Part shown: positions 34,203-43,890 of the stretch, one piece after another
How positions within the stretch are numbered: position 1 is the first letter of the stretch
How the letters are laid out: each line of letters opens with the position of its first letter
Source of the DNA: an uncultured Paracoccaceae bacterium
GTDB lineage: Bacteria; Pseudomonadota; Alphaproteobacteria; Rhodobacterales; Rhodobacteraceae
DNA length: 64,000 nucleotides
NCBI GenBank assembly: GCA_947499715.1
Contig: CANMPL010000003.1
Location: 434,001-498,000, forward strand
Direction of reading: 5' to 3'
The notes under the pieces: generated by a model
Told to the model about the DNA's origin: nothing
What the model saw: only the letters and a program-made list of their open reading frames with translations
The model's database searches: none
Translations under genes and position numbers: made by a program

Positions 34203-36394
34203 CCGATTTTACGATGGAAAAAGACGCCGATGGCGTCGCCGTGATCACCTGGGACGTGAAGTCCAAGTCAATGAACGTCATGAGCCGCGACAGCATGGTT
34301 GTGCTGGATGGGCTGATAGACGACGCGCTTGGCGACGCAGCCGTAAAAGGCATCGTGATCACCTCTGGCAAGGACAGCTTTGCCGGGGGCATGGATTTGA
34401 ATGTGCTGGGCACCATCCGCGAAGAATACAAAGATAACCCCGCAGAGGGGCTGTTTGAATTCACCATGAACGGCCACAAGATGCTGCGCAAAATCGAACG
34501 CGCGGGCATGGACCCCAAAACCTTGAAGGGTGGCAAACCGATCGCAGCCGCCCTGCCCGGCACAGCGCTAGGCATCGGTCTTGAACTGCCACTCGCCTGT
34601 CACCGCATCTTTGCCGCAGACAATCCCAAGGCCAAGATCGGCCTGCCAGAGATCATGGTCGGCATCTTCCCCGGTGCTGGCGGCACGACACGTTTGGTGC
34701 GCAAGATGGGCGCGATTGCGGCTTCTCCCTTGTTGCTTGAGGGCAAATTGAACAACCCAGCCAAGGCAAAATCTGCGGGTGTCATTGATGAGGTCGTGGC
34801 CGCAGAAGAACTGCTGTCATCCGCGAAGGCTTGGGTGCTGAACGCCACGGACGCCGACATCGTCAAGCCATGGGACCAGAAGGGCTACAAGATGCCCGGC
34901 GGCGCACCTTACCACCCCGCGGGTTTCATGAATTTCGTCGGCGCCTCTGCCATGGTCAACGGTAAGACGATGGGCGTTTATCCCGCCGCCAAGGCGTTGC
35001 TGTCGGCGGTCTACGAAGGTGCGCTGGTGCCGTTTGACACAGCTCTTCAGATTGAAGCGCGCTGGTTTACGCATGTGCTGATGAACCCTTCATCAAGCGC
35101 CATGATCCGCAGCCTCTTCATCAACAAGGAAGCGCTGGAAAAGGGAGCCAACCGCCCCGCCGTGGATGACCAAAAGGTCAAAAAGGTCGGTGTCATCGGC
35201 GCAGGCATGATGGGCGCTGGCATTGCACTGGTATCAGCGCTCGCCGGCATTCAGGTCGTGCTGATCGACGCCAAGCAGGAGGCCGCAGACAAGGGCAAAT
35301 CCTACACCGCCGACTATATGGACAAGGGCATTTCCCGGAAGAAAGCCACGCCCGAAAAGAAAGAGGCGGTGCTGGGCCTTATCAATGCCACAACGGACTA
35401 CGCGGCCCTCGCTGGCTGTGACCTGATCGTGGAAGCGGTGTTTGAAGATGTGGGGGTCAAGGCAGAAGTGACGGCCAAGGTGCAGGCAGCTTGCCCCGAC
35501 GCGGTCTTTGCCACCAACACCTCAACCCTGCCGATCACCGAATTGGCGAAGGCCAGTAACGACGCCGAGAACTTCATCGGCATCCACTTCTTCAGCCCCG
35601 TCGACAAGATGATGCTGGTTGAGATCATCAAGGGTCAAAAGACCGGCCCGGTGGCCGTGGCCAAAGCGCTCGACTTTGTGCGCCAGATCCGCAAGACGCC
35701 GATTGTCGTCAATGACGAGCGGTTCTTCTACGCCAACCGTTGCATCATTCCCTACATCAACGAAGGCATTCGGATGGTGAAGGAAGGGGTCGAACCCGCG
35801 TTGATCGAAAACGCAGCCAAACTGGTGGGCATGCCACTGGGTCCGTTGCAATTGACGGATGAAACCTCAATCGATCTTGGCGTGAAAATCGCCAAAGCGA
35901 CCAAAGCCGCGATGGGCGATGCCTATGACGACGCGCAGGATGAAGTGCTGTTCTGGATGTTCGACGAGGGCCGTTTGGGCCGCAAATCCAACAGCGGGTT
36001 CTATGCCTACGACGACAAGGGCAAGCGTCAGGGACTTTGGGACGGTCTGGCCGCGAAATATCCTGTGGCAGATGAACAGCCTGATCTAACGACGGTGCAG
36101 CATCGCCTGCTCTTTGCCCAAGTGCTTGAAGCAGTCCGCGCGCTGGAGGAAGGCGTCTTGGAAGACATCCGCGAAGGCGACGTGGGCGCGATCCTTGGAT
36201 GGGGCTTTGCGCCGTGGTCCGGGGGCCCGTTCAGCTGGCTCGACATCATCGGTGCGCCCTATGCAGCGGAACGCTGTGACCAACTGACCGCCGAATTTGG
36301 AGAGCGTTTCACGACACCTGCCCTGCTGCGCGAAATGGCCGACAAGACACAGTCGTTCTATGGCCGTTTTGGGAAAAAGGCTGACGCGGCCTAG
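34199..36394 (+). CDS. fadJ: Multifunctional enoyl-CoA hydratase / 3-hydroxyacyl-CoA dehydrogenase
   Basis: Bifunctional beta-oxidation enzyme of 731 residues. The N-terminal crotonase domain has FAGGMDLNVL (61-70) for the oxyanion hole and GLPEIMVGIFPGAGGTTRLVRKMG. The NAD-binding domain begins VKKVGVIGAGMMGAGIALVSALAG. The C-terminal dehydrogenase domain has the catalytic His in ENFIGIHFFSPVDKMMLVEII and the Asn region VNDERFFYANRCIIPYINEG. It hydrates enoyl-CoA and oxidises the hydroxyacyl-CoA with NAD. It is the last gene of the operon and is followed by a strong terminator. Confidence 0.96.
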   Translation: MTDFTMEKDADGVAVITWDVKSKSMNVMSRDSMVVLDGLIDDALGDAAVKGIVITSGKDSFAGGMDLNVLGTIREEYKDNPAEGLFEFTMNGHKMLRKIERAGMDPKTLKGGKPIAAALPGTALGIGLELPLACHRIFAADNPKAKIGLPEIMVGIFPGAGGTTRLVRKMGAIAASPLLLEGKLNNPAKAKSAGVIDEVVAAEELLSSAKAWVLNATDADIVKPWDQKGYKMPGGAPYHPAGFMNFVGASAMVNGKTMGVYPAAKALLSAVYEGALVPFDTALQIEARWFTHVLMNPSSSAMIRSLFINKEALEKGANRPAVDDQKVKKVGVIGAGMMGAGIALVSALAGIQVVLIDAKQEAADKGKSYTADYMDKGISRKKATPEKKEAVLGLINATTDYAALAGCDLIVEAVFEDVGVKAEVTAKVQAACPDAVFATNTSTLPITELAKASNDAENFIGIHFFSPVDKMMLVEIIKGQKTGPVAVAKALDFVRQIRKTPIVVNDERFFYANRCIIPYINEGIRMVKEGVEPALIENAAKLVGMPLGPLQLTDETSIDLGVKIAKATKAAMGDAYDDAQDEVLFWMFDEGRLGRKSNSGFYAYDDKGKRQGLWDGLAAKYPVADEQPDLTTVQHRLLFAQVLEAVRALEEGVLEDIREGDVGAILGWGFAPWSGGPFSWLDIIGAPYAAERCDQLTAEFGERFTTPALLREMADKTQSFYGRFGKKADAA

Positions 36395-36414
36395 ATTGTC
36401 AAAAAAATCACGAG

Positions 36415-36446
36415 GGGCGCGGCCTGCAAGAGCTGCGCCCTTTTTT
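36415..36446. terminator. Bidirectional rho-independent terminator
   Basis: GGGCGCGGC / GCTGCGCCC, a 9-bp stem with one G-U pair, followed by TTTTTT on the plus strand. On the minus strand a T-run (complement of AAAAAAA at 36401-36407) lies slightly further away. It separates the convergent beta-oxidation and sulfotransferase transcripts; the plus-strand T-run overlaps the stop codon of the sulfotransferase. Confidence 0.82.
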
Positions 36447-37101
36447 ATGCTTCAGGATCAAAGCGATAACCGCTCCGCTGGATGTCCGCTTTGCACAACT
36501 TTCCAACCAGCGCCGCATCATCGTCCGTATAAAACCCACGCCAATCCCGCGCCCGGTCAGAGGCATTGGCATGGGGCAAATCAACCTCAAACCCAAGATG
36601 GTCAGCAAAAGGCGCGAGGTCATCGCGCCAATGTTCCAGCCGGGCAAATAGTGCGTCATGTTCGCGGCCCGCACCATCGGTGACGTAGTGAGCGTAAGGA
36701 TTGGCAGCTAGGCTCGCCTGTGTATGCGGGTGGTTTAGAAACGATTTGAAATCAAGCGCTTGCGCAAGTTTGACGGCTTGATGGTTGAACCGCTGTGCCT
36801 GTAGCCAATGGTAATAGCTGACGATCCGGTCCCACGGATTGCGCACCAAGGTCACGACCATGAAATCGCTCATTTCGGATCGCGAGATCAGCCCTTCTGC
36901 ATCGGCGAGTGTGCTGTGCTTCCATAACCGTCCTGCCGTTTTTGCGTCCTTGAGCCGCCCGCGCCTGCGCAACGCTTTGGGTGTATCACCAACCAGAATG
37001 TCATCCTTCATCGCGCGGCTTTCCAACGCCAACGCCATCGCGGTGCCACCCGTTTTGGGAATATGCACAAAGATATAGCGCCGCCCGCGCGAGATGATCA
37101 T
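36445..37101 (-). CDS. Sulfotransferase family 2 protein
   Basis: Protein of 218 residues with both PAPS-binding elements of sulfotransferases: the 5'-phosphosulfate loop YIFVHIPKTGGTAMA near the N-terminus and the 3'-phosphate motif VTLVRNPWDRIVSYYHW. It would transfer sulfate from PAPS to a carbohydrate or lipid acceptor, probably at the cell surface or cytoplasmic side of the membrane; there is no signal peptide. The ATG at 37101 overlaps the DMT transporter stop (ATGA). The longer in-frame start at 37197 is unlikely because it overlaps the upstream gene by about 100 bases. Confidence 0.86.
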   Translation of the reverse strand: MIISRGRRYIFVHIPKTGGTAMALALESRAMKDDILVGDTPKALRRRGRLKDAKTAGRLWKHSTLADAEGLISRSEMSDFMVVTLVRNPWDRIVSYYHWLQAQRFNHQAVKLAQALDFKSFLNHPHTQASLAANPYAHYVTDGAGREHDALFARLEHWRDDLAPFADHLGFEVDLPHANASDRARDWRGFYTDDDAALVGKLCKADIQRSGYRFDPEA

Positions 37102-38006
37102 GCCCCGTCCCTTTGACTGCGGATGGCAATGACGATCCCGGCCATTGCGATCAACGCCATACCAAGCAACCCTAATGCAGGCACGGTCTGCCCCCAAAGG
37201 ATATAGGCCCAGAAGCTGGCGAAAATCAGCAAGGAATACTCAAAGACCGCGACGAAACTCGCCTCGCCCAATTGGTAGCCGCGAAAGATCAACACGATCC
37301 CAATCAACGCACCGATGGCTTGTGCCACATACCATCCAATCAGCGTGGGGGTCAGCGGCATCCAGCCCCGCAGCGGAAATCCAGCAGGGTCTCCGCCGTT
37401 GCCCGCAGGTAAAACCAGCACACCCACGGCCCCAAAGAGCGTCAGCAGGCCAAAGAACCAAACCGTCAAGGTTGCTGTCCCCTCCCCCTCGCACCATGCA
37501 CGGGTCGCGACGGCACCGATGGCATAAAGAAGGCCTGCGCAAACCGGCAAAAACGCCACCAGATCAAGCGCAGCAGGGTCAGGCCGGATCACCAGAAGCG
37601 CACCAACAAAGCCCACCACAACCGCCATCCAGCGCATCGGCCCCACCCGTTTGCCCTGAAACAGGACAGAGATCAGCACGACAAAGAGTGGTGCGGTAAA
37701 AAGGCCAGCAACGACAACACCGATGGGCAGCAAGGCCAGACAACCGAAATAGATGACCATCGCGCCCGCTGTGAAAAGACTGCGACCTAGCACCGCCATC
37801 GGGTTTTGCGGCCAAAGCGCGCCCACCCCAAAGCGGGCCGCAATCACAAGCGCAGCAATCACCATGCCACCGCGGATGAGGTGAAACTGTGACAGTGAAC
37901 TGTCGGGCGTGACAAACGGCACAAAGTTGTCCGTCAGCCCCAGCGTCATCATTCCCGCAAGGATCATAAGTGCCGCGCGGCCCGGTTGGACGGTTTGAGT
38001 GGACAT
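37098..38006 (-). CDS. DMT-superfamily (EamA) transporter
   Basis: Inner-membrane protein of 302 residues with ten hydrophobic segments arranged as two EamA repeats (LVISVLFQGKRVGPMRWMAVVVGFVGALLVIRPD in the first; EYSLLIFASFWAYILWGQTVPALGLLGMALIAMAGI in the second, here described in pieces). It exports or imports a small metabolite; substrates of such proteins cannot be predicted. The ATG at 38006 fits the usual N-terminus; the in-frame ATG at 38060 adds a polar stretch. It is translationally coupled to the sulfotransferase and divergent from the acyl-CoA ligase. Confidence 0.88.
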   Translation of the reverse strand: MSTQTVQPGRAALMILAGMMTLGLTDNFVPFVTPDSSLSQFHLIRGGMVIAALVIAARFGVGALWPQNPMAVLGRSLFTAGAMVIYFGCLALLPIGVVVAGLFTAPLFVVLISVLFQGKRVGPMRWMAVVVGFVGALLVIRPDPAALDLVAFLPVCAGLLYAIGAVATRAWCEGEGTATLTVWFFGLLTLFGAVGVLVLPAGNGGDPAGFPLRGWMPLTPTLIGWYVAQAIGALIGIVLIFRGYQLGEASFVAVFEYSLLIFASFWAYILWGQTVPALGLLGMALIAMAGIVIAIRSQRDGA

Positions 38007-38101
38007 TTGCGTGATTGCCTTGATGTTTTCGCCATTGGCAAAGTCACATAAGCGCAGCAATACTCAAGCCTGAAAACGACATCACGGTTTGGGAGGACAA
38101 G

Positions 38102-39727
38102 ATGGGCTGGATGCGGGATGAGACCGGGCTGGAAAAATGCGCCGCCAACCATGTGCCGCTGACGCCGCTGAGCCATCTGGCGCGGGCGCGCCGCGTCTAC
38201 CCGGACCGCACTGCGCTGATCTACGGCGACATGGCACTCAGCTACGCCGCTTACCACGCTCGGGTCAGTCGGCTGGCAAGTGCGCTGACCAAGGCAGGTG
38301 TTGCCCCCGGCGACGTTGTTGCGACCATTCTGCCCAACATCCCCGCCCAATCAGAGGCGTCCTTTGGTATCCCCGCCTGCGGTGCGGTGCTCAACACCAT
38401 CAACACCCGGCTCGACGCTGATACCATTGGGTATATCTTTGATCATGGAGAGGCCAAGATCGCACTGGTCGACAGCCAATTTATGCCGGTGGTCGACGAC
38501 GCCATCAGCCGGATGGAGGGACAAGCCCCCAAGATCATCGAGGTGCCGGACCCGGTGGCTGGCATCCTCGCCACTGGCCAGCACCAGACCTATGAGGAAT
38601 TCATCAGCACCGGCGACCCTGACGCTGCCTGGATCATGCCAACGGATGAATGGGAAAGCCTCGCGCTGAACTACACATCCGGCACCACTGGGCGGCCCAA
38701 GGGCGTCGTCTATCATCATCGCGGTGCCTACCTGATGACTATGGGCACGCCGATCAGCTGGCGGATGACACTGTTTCCCACGCTTTTGCAAATTGTGCCG
38801 CTGTTTCACTGCAATGGGTGGAACCACACGTGGATGTTGCCCGCTTTGGGCGGCACTGCTGTTTGCTGCCGCGATATCACGGCTAAGGCGATCTATGATG
38901 CCATCGCCGATCATGGCGTGACGCATTTTGGCGGCGCACCTATTGTCCTGAACCTCATCGTGAACGCACCAGAGCTTGAGCGTCGTCCCTTTGACCATAT
39001 CGTCGAAGTCTTCACCGCAGGCGCCCCCCCGGCCCCTGCAACACTTGCTGCGGTTGGCAAGCTGGGGTTCAACGTCACGCAGGTTTATGGGCTGACGGAA
39101 ACTTATGGCCACGTTACGGAATGCGTTTGGAACGCTGAATGGGATGCGCTGCCAGGCGATGATCAGGCGGCCATCAAAGCCCGCCAAGGCGTGGCTTTTC
39201 CAATGATGGAGGACGTCACGGTCGTGGACGACACCATGGGCCAGGTCAAGACCGACGGCAGCACGCAAGGCGAGATTGTCATGCGTGGCAATGCGGTGAT
39301 GAAAGGCTACCTCAAGAACCCCGACGCAACGGCCAAGGCCTTTGCTGGTGGCTACTTCCATTCCGAAGACCTCGCGATCCAGCACCCTGACGGCTATATT
39401 CAGATCAGCGACCGCCTGAAGGACATCATCATTTCGGGCGGCGAAAACATCTCGTCGGTCGAAGTTGAGAGCGTATTAATGTCTCACCCTGCCGTTTCGC
39501 TTTGTGCGGTTGTTGCCAAACCGGACGATAAATGGGGCGAAGTGCCTTGCGCCTTTGTGGAACTCAAGGATGGGCAAACAGCGGATGAGGCAGAGGTCAT
39601 CGCCTTTACACGCAGCAAACTGGCCGGGTTCAAATGCCCCAAGCACGTGGTTTTTCAGGAATTGCCCAAAACCTCGACCGGGAAGATCCAGAAATTTGAA
39701 CTGCGCGGCGTTGCCAAAGCGCTCTGA
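38102..39727 (+). CDS. AMP-forming acyl-CoA synthetase (DmdB-like)
   Basis: Ligase of 541 residues that activates a carboxylic acid as acyl-AMP and then acyl-CoA. Motifs are LNYTSGTTGRPKGVVYHH (P-loop), QVYGLTETYG, the hinge GGYFHSEDLAIQHPDGYIQISDRLKDIIISGGENIS and the catalytic Lys in KTSTGKIQKFELR. Size and sequence style match the roseobacter DmdB group (methylmercaptopropionate-CoA ligase) as well as medium-chain fatty acyl ligases; the substrate cannot be fixed without comparison. It stands alone, 1.7 kb after the beta-oxidation operon. Confidence 0.9.
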   Translation: MGWMRDETGLEKCAANHVPLTPLSHLARARRVYPDRTALIYGDMALSYAAYHARVSRLASALTKAGVAPGDVVATILPNIPAQSEASFGIPACGAVLNTINTRLDADTIGYIFDHGEAKIALVDSQFMPVVDDAISRMEGQAPKIIEVPDPVAGILATGQHQTYEEFISTGDPDAAWIMPTDEWESLALNYTSGTTGRPKGVVYHHRGAYLMTMGTPISWRMTLFPTLLQIVPLFHCNGWNHTWMLPALGGTAVCCRDITAKAIYDAIADHGVTHFGGAPIVLNLIVNAPELERRPFDHIVEVFTAGAPPAPATLAAVGKLGFNVTQVYGLTETYGHVTECVWNAEWDALPGDDQAAIKARQGVAFPMMEDVTVVDDTMGQVKTDGSTQGEIVMRGNAVMKGYLKNPDATAKAFAGGYFHSEDLAIQHPDGYIQISDRLKDIIISGGENISSVEVESVLMSHPAVSLCAVVAKPDDKWGEVPCAFVELKDGQTADEAEVIAFTRSKLAGFKCPKHVVFQELPKTSTGKIQKFELRGVAKAL

Positions 39728-39793
39728 CCATTTGTAGCAGTTGTCGCCCGCCCCGCCGCCGCGTTAAGGTGGCAAAAAAGGGCAATTGAGCAG

Positions 39794-40810
39794 ATGACAG
39801 CACTCAAGGAATACGAGCGCCTTGAAAGCGGCGGGCTGTGGCGTGCGAATGCCGATGCCCAGCGCCGTGATGTGGTGGTGTCCTTTGGCAATGCAACGCT
39901 CGTAATCTCTGACGGTGCGGGGCGACCGCTGACCCATTGGTCACTGGCCGCTGTAACCCGGCAGAATCCGGGCAAGCGCCCAGCCATCTTTGCCCCGGAT
40001 ATGGACACCGACGAAACGCTCGAGGTGGAAGACACCCTGATGGTCGATGCCATCGAAAAGGTCCGCAAAACGGTGGCAAAGGCCCGACCTCGCAAAGGAA
40101 AATTGCGCGGACTTGGCACGTTGGCGCTGTTGGGCGGGTTGGTGGCCTTGGGCGTATTCTGGCTGCCAGACGCGATGCGTCAACAGGCCCTCGGCGTCGT
40201 CCCCGCCTCCAAACGGGTTGAGATCGGAGCTGTGCTGCTGAACAATTTGCAGGGGCTCACCGGCCCCGTCTGTCGTGGCAGCTTGGGGCGCGCGGCACTT
40301 GACCGGTTTCAGGCCCGCATTCTGGGGCGCGATGGTATGGGGCAAATCGTGGTCATGCCGCTTGGCCAACAGACCGCGATCCCCTTGCCCGGCAAGATCA
40401 TTGCCCTTGACCGCACCCTGATCGAGCGGTTCGACGACCCCGCCCTGGCGGCTGGTTTTGTCCTTGCCGCTCAGCAGTCGCGCAAGCTGCAGGATCCGCT
40501 TTTGCCGATCCTCGAACGCGCGGGCTTTACCAACACGATGCGACTTTTGGCGACGGGCGATTTGCCCAGCGACGTCCTAAGCGATTATGCCGCAACCATC
40601 ATCGGGGATCAGGCCCCGAACCTGCCGGAAAGCAACTTGCTGGCGGCGTTCGAACAGGCCCGCGTGCCAAGCACACCCTACGGAAAATACATCCAGCAGG
40701 TTGGCCAGCCGATGACAGATCTGATTGTGAACGATCCTATGACGGCCCAAGACAGCATCGACGTCTTTCCCGACGACGATTGGGTCAGCCTGCAAGGCAT
40801 TTGCGATTAA
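39794..40810 (+). CDS. Membrane-anchored hypothetical, degenerate M48-like domain
   Basis: Protein of 338 residues with a cytoplasmic N-terminal region (1-100), one transmembrane helix (LRGLGTLALLGGLVALGVFWL, about 104-123) and a C-terminal domain. That domain follows the order of M48 metallopeptidases: TAIPLPGKIIALDRTLIERFDDPALAAGFVLAAQQSRK resembles the 'polar strand - gll - elaaVlaHExxH' section, but the HExxH is replaced by AAQQS, so it should be catalytically dead. That relationship is my inference. Neighbours give no function; a terminator follows. Confidence 0.7.
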   Translation: MTALKEYERLESGGLWRANADAQRRDVVVSFGNATLVISDGAGRPLTHWSLAAVTRQNPGKRPAIFAPDMDTDETLEVEDTLMVDAIEKVRKTVAKARPRKGKLRGLGTLALLGGLVALGVFWLPDAMRQQALGVVPASKRVEIGAVLLNNLQGLTGPVCRGSLGRAALDRFQARILGRDGMGQIVVMPLGQQTAIPLPGKIIALDRTLIERFDDPALAAGFVLAAQQSRKLQDPLLPILERAGFTNTMRLLATGDLPSDVLSDYAATIIGDQAPNLPESNLLAAFEQARVPSTPYGKYIQQVGQPMTDLIVNDPMTAQDSIDVFPDDDWVSLQGICD

Positions 40811-40823
40811 GTGACGGCACCCA

Positions 40824-40855
40824 AAAAGACCCTGCGATCGTTTGCAGGGCCTTTT
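40824..40855. terminator. Bidirectional rho-independent terminator
   Basis: CCCTGC-GATCGTTT-GCAGGG with an A-run before and a T-run after, between the convergent genes ending at 40810 and 40868. On the minus strand it reads GCAGGG followed by TCTTTTTG, so it works for both directions. Confidence 0.8.
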
Positions 40856-40867
40856 CGGGGAGAAACC

Positions 40868-42208
40868 TTAGTTCCGGGTATAGGCGTCGGCAAAGCCCAT
40901 GCCGCGCACCGCTTGTAGCGCACGCGCGAGATCCGTAGGCGTGTTGAACGGACCCGCCGCAATAATCTTGAGACTGCCGGACTTGGCAGAGGCAACAGGG
41001 TATCCTATAGCGCCCAAGCGCTGAATCATCCGCGCGGCATTGGCAGGATCACCGAATGTCCCGACCTGCACATAACGGTGGGTCATGGTTGCAGCTGCTG
41101 CTGGTGCCCGAACAGCCGCAGGCGCCGCTGACCGGGTCGACACGCGGGGTGCTGCTTGTGCCACTTGCCCGCGCTGGGGATTGATCCGGCCGTCTGTCCA
41201 GACTTGCTCATACCCTGCGACAGGACGCGGTGCCGTGCGCGTTGCCACCACTGGGTTAGAGGCAGGTACGGGCTGATTTAGACCAAGGAAACTTGACGTG
41301 CTCACCGTCGCTGTCCCACCGCCCTGCGACACCATGGTGTAAGGCTTTTGTGTTTGCGGACCGCAGCGCATCGGCAGGTTGGGGTCGCCGCGCAGGTTGG
41401 GATTGCCTGGACAGGTCGAGCCAACAACCGTTGGCGCAACAACCGGCGTCGCAACGGGTACCGGGACAGATGCTGTGGCAATCACCACCGGTGCCGGCGC
41501 GGGTGCCTCACAGATGATCGGGGATCCGTCAGGCCGCACGAAACGCGTACCGCTTACCGCAACTTCGGCACAGACTTCGGCCAATGTCATCCGCAGCGGC
41601 TCTGGCGCGGCGACTGGTGCTGGCGCGCTCGCGACCTGTGCTTGTGGTTCAGGACCACAGTCAATCGGATCGCCCGTGCGCGCGCTGACAAATCCAGGCT
41701 GGATACCAAATCGACCTTCGCAGGCCTCAGCGAATGTCACGCGTGGCGGCTCCACAACGGGTGGTGGGGTGATGATCTGCGGCGTTGCGGCTGGGGTTGG
41801 CGCGACTGCGGGGCGCACTGCCGGAATCGACGCGACCGTCGGGATCGGAGCGCCGACATCACGCGTGCGTGCGGGTGCGGCGGCAACAGCGGCAGCAGGT
41901 GGCGTGATTTCGATTATCGGCGCATCAAGCGGCGCGACGCGACCCGTGGGCGCAGGACCCGCTGTTCCAGTCGCAAAGGTCGGCTGAAAATTGCACAATG
42001 GCTGCCGCTGACGTGACACCCGCGGCACCCAATTGGTTGCCCCGCTGATGCCCGCGCGGATGAACGCACAGCCATTGCTGTCGACGTATTGGTTGCCGTT
42101 AAAATCCGCAGGCGGAAACTCTGCCGGAACGTCCGTTTGGGCCACGGCTGCGCCTGCTGAAACTGTCAGGGCCAGAACGGCCGCACCAAAATGTCTGATC
42201 GTCGACAT
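40868..42208 (-). CDS. Secreted SPOR-domain protein with repeated cysteine pairs
   Basis: Protein of 446 residues: signal peptide MSTIRHFGAAVLALTVSAGAAVAQ, four cysteine-pair modules, long Pro/Ala-rich linkers, and a C-terminal SPOR domain (about 375-446: HRYVQVGTFGDPANAARMIQRL; LKIIAAGPFNTPTDLARALQAVRGMG). SPOR domains bind denuded peptidoglycan at the division septum. The modules read C-x23-C near residue 35, then EACEGRFGIQPGF..DPIDCG, EVCAEVAV..SPIICE and STCPGNPN..PMRCG. The ATG at 42208 gives the signal peptide; the longer start at 42247 does not. It is downstream of upp on the same strand. The role of the cysteine modules is unknown. Confidence 0.86.
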   Translation of the reverse strand: MSTIRHFGAAVLALTVSAGAAVAQTDVPAEFPPADFNGNQYVDSNGCAFIRAGISGATNWVPRVSRQRQPLCNFQPTFATGTAGPAPTGRVAPLDAPIIEITPPAAAVAAAPARTRDVGAPIPTVASIPAVRPAVAPTPAATPQIITPPPVVEPPRVTFAEACEGRFGIQPGFVSARTGDPIDCGPEPQAQVASAPAPVAAPEPLRMTLAEVCAEVAVSGTRFVRPDGSPIICEAPAPAPVVIATASVPVPVATPVVAPTVVGSTCPGNPNLRGDPNLPMRCGPQTQKPYTMVSQGGGTATVSTSSFLGLNQPVPASNPVVATRTAPRPVAGYEQVWTDGRINPQRGQVAQAAPRVSTRSAAPAAVRAPAAAATMTHRYVQVGTFGDPANAARMIQRLGAIGYPVASAKSGSLKIIAAGPFNTPTDLARALQAVRGMGFADAYTRN

Positions 42209-42274
42209 CGCATCCCCCACAAAATGTTGTGTAAAGATGCCCGACAATCCCTATTTTGTAAAGCGATTGTTCCC

Positions 42275-42907
42275 TTATTTAGTACCAAACATGCGGTCGC
42301 CCGCATCCCCTAGCCCAGGGACAATATATCCATCGCCATTCAAGTGACTATCCACTGCTGCCGTAACAATCGGGACATCGGGATGCGCCTCCTTCATGCG
42401 TGCGATACCCTCGGGGGCGGCCAATAGGCACAAGAATCGGATGTTCTTGGCCCCTGCCTTTTTAAGAAGATCAATCGCCGCAACCGATGAATTGCCCGTC
42501 GCCAGCATCGGATCCACCGCGATAACCAGTCGGTCCTCTAGCTCTGTTGGGACCTTAAAATAATACTGCACGGGCTTGAGCGTCTCTTCATCCCGGTAAA
42601 GTCCGACAAAACCAACCCGGGCCGAGGGGATCAGCTCCAGAATGCCATCCAGCAGCCCGTTGCCTGCCCGCAAGATCGACACCAACGCCAGCTTTTTGCC
42701 GTCCAGAACAGGTGCATCCATCGGCTCTAACGGAGTATCAATCCTGCGCGTCGTCATCGGTAATTCGCGCGTCACCTCATAGGCCAAAAGCTGACTAATC
42801 TCGCGCAGCAACTGCCGAAACACCGCCGTTGACGTATCGGTCTTCCGCATCAGCGTCAGCTTATGCTGAACCAACGGGTGGGTCACATGGGTCAGATGGT
42901 CGTTCAT
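42275..42907 (-). CDS. upp: Uracil phosphoribosyltransferase
   Basis: Enzyme of 210 residues that makes UMP from uracil and PRPP. The PRPP-binding loop [20 protein letters not shown] and the uracil-binding C-terminus ([25 protein letters not shown]) are intact. It is the last gene of the cdd-deoA-deoB-add-upp operon; its start overlaps the add stop by four bases. In this operon it captures uracil released by the thymidine/uridine phosphorylase step and returns it to the nucleotide pool. Confidence 0.97.
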   Translation of the reverse strand: MNDHLTHVTHPLVQHKLTLMRKTDTSTAVFRQLLREISQLLAYEVTRELPMTTRRIDTPLEPMDAPVLDGKKLALVSILRAGNGLLDGILELIPSARVGFVGLYRDEETLKPVQYYFKVPTELEDRLVIAVDPMLATGNSSVAAIDLLKKAGAKNIRFLCLLAAPEGIARMKEAHPDVPIVTAAVDSHLNGDGYIVPGLGDAGDRMFGTK

Positions 42908-43890
42908 GCCTGTTCCAATCGTTTCAGAATGTCCGCGCGGGTCGCTTCATCGCAAAAGGCCGCGTTGATAGCAACTTTGTTCAGGTCCAGAAAATCATCG
43001 GCGCCCCAGCCAAAGGTCTTGCTCAGCGCATCGTATTCGGCCGTCATCGTGGTGTGAAAGAATGGCGGGTCGTCGGTCGAAATCGTGACCGGCACGCCTG
43101 CATCACGCAGTTTCGCGATCGGGTGACTGGCCCAGCCATCCACGGCCTTCAAGACGACATTAGATCCCGGGCACACCTCGAGCACGATACCTTCATCTGC
43201 GAGGCGTTTGACCAAATCCGCATCCCTGTGCGCGTTGATCCCGTGCCCGATCCGCGCCACTTTCAACGCATCAAGCGTTTCTGTCACCATGTCCGGCCCG
43301 CCCCATTCGCCCGCATGGCAGGTCAGGGACAACCCGGCCTCGCGCGCCATGTCAAAGCTATAGGCAAAATCGGCGGGGCGATGCATCATCTCGGCCCCAG
43401 CCATCCCATAGCCCGTCAGGAAATCGCCCATCGTCTCAACCGCGCATTTGGCCGCACGTTTGGCCTGTTCCGGTCCTTCGTGGCGAATGCAGGTGACGAT
43501 ACCTTTCAAGGTGATCCCATGCGATGTCTCGCAATCCTTGGCCGCCTGCGCCATGGCATCCAGATAGTCGCGCCATGCCGCCACATCGCCGCCGCCGCAA
43601 AAATCAGGAGAGATAAATGTCTCTGCATAGATCACGCCGTGGCTCGCGGTTTCTTCCAGAACCGCGGTCGTCAGACGATAGAAATCCTCTGCCGATTTGA
43701 GCGGTTCGCACGCCGCCTCATAGACCGACAGAAAATGTTCAAAATTGCGAAAGACATAGCCGCCATCCTCATCAAAGATACCTGATAGGTCGATGTTCTT
43801 TTCCCGTGCCAGCCCGCGAATGAACGCGGGGGGTGCTGCACCTTCGAGGTGCAGGTGCAATTCAACCTTTGGCAAATCCCGGAGTGTCAT
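42904..43890 (-). CDS. add: Adenosine deaminase
   Basis: Zinc hydrolase of 328 residues that deaminates adenosine or deoxyadenosine to inosine. Metal and catalytic residues are seen in [13 protein letters not shown] (H-x-H), [11 protein letters not shown] (His, Glu), RIGHGINAH and [10 protein letters not shown] (Asp-Asp). It overlaps deoB and upp by four bases on each side. Some relatives act on adenine instead of adenosine; the operon of nucleoside-salvage genes favours adenosine, but adenine deaminase activity cannot be excluded. Confidence 0.93.
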   Translation of the reverse strand: MTLRDLPKVELHLHLEGAAPPAFIRGLAREKNIDLSGIFDEDGGYVFRNFEHFLSVYEAACEPLKSAEDFYRLTTAVLEETASHGVIYAETFISPDFCGGGDVAAWRDYLDAMAQAAKDCETSHGITLKGIVTCIRHEGPEQAKRAAKCAVETMGDFLTGYGMAGAEMMHRPADFAYSFDMAREAGLSLTCHAGEWGGPDMVTETLDALKVARIGHGINAHRDADLVKRLADEGIVLEVCPGSNVVLKAVDGWASHPIAKLRDAGVPVTISTDDPPFFHTTMTAEYDALSKTFGWGADDFLDLNKVAINAAFCDEATRADILKRLEQA

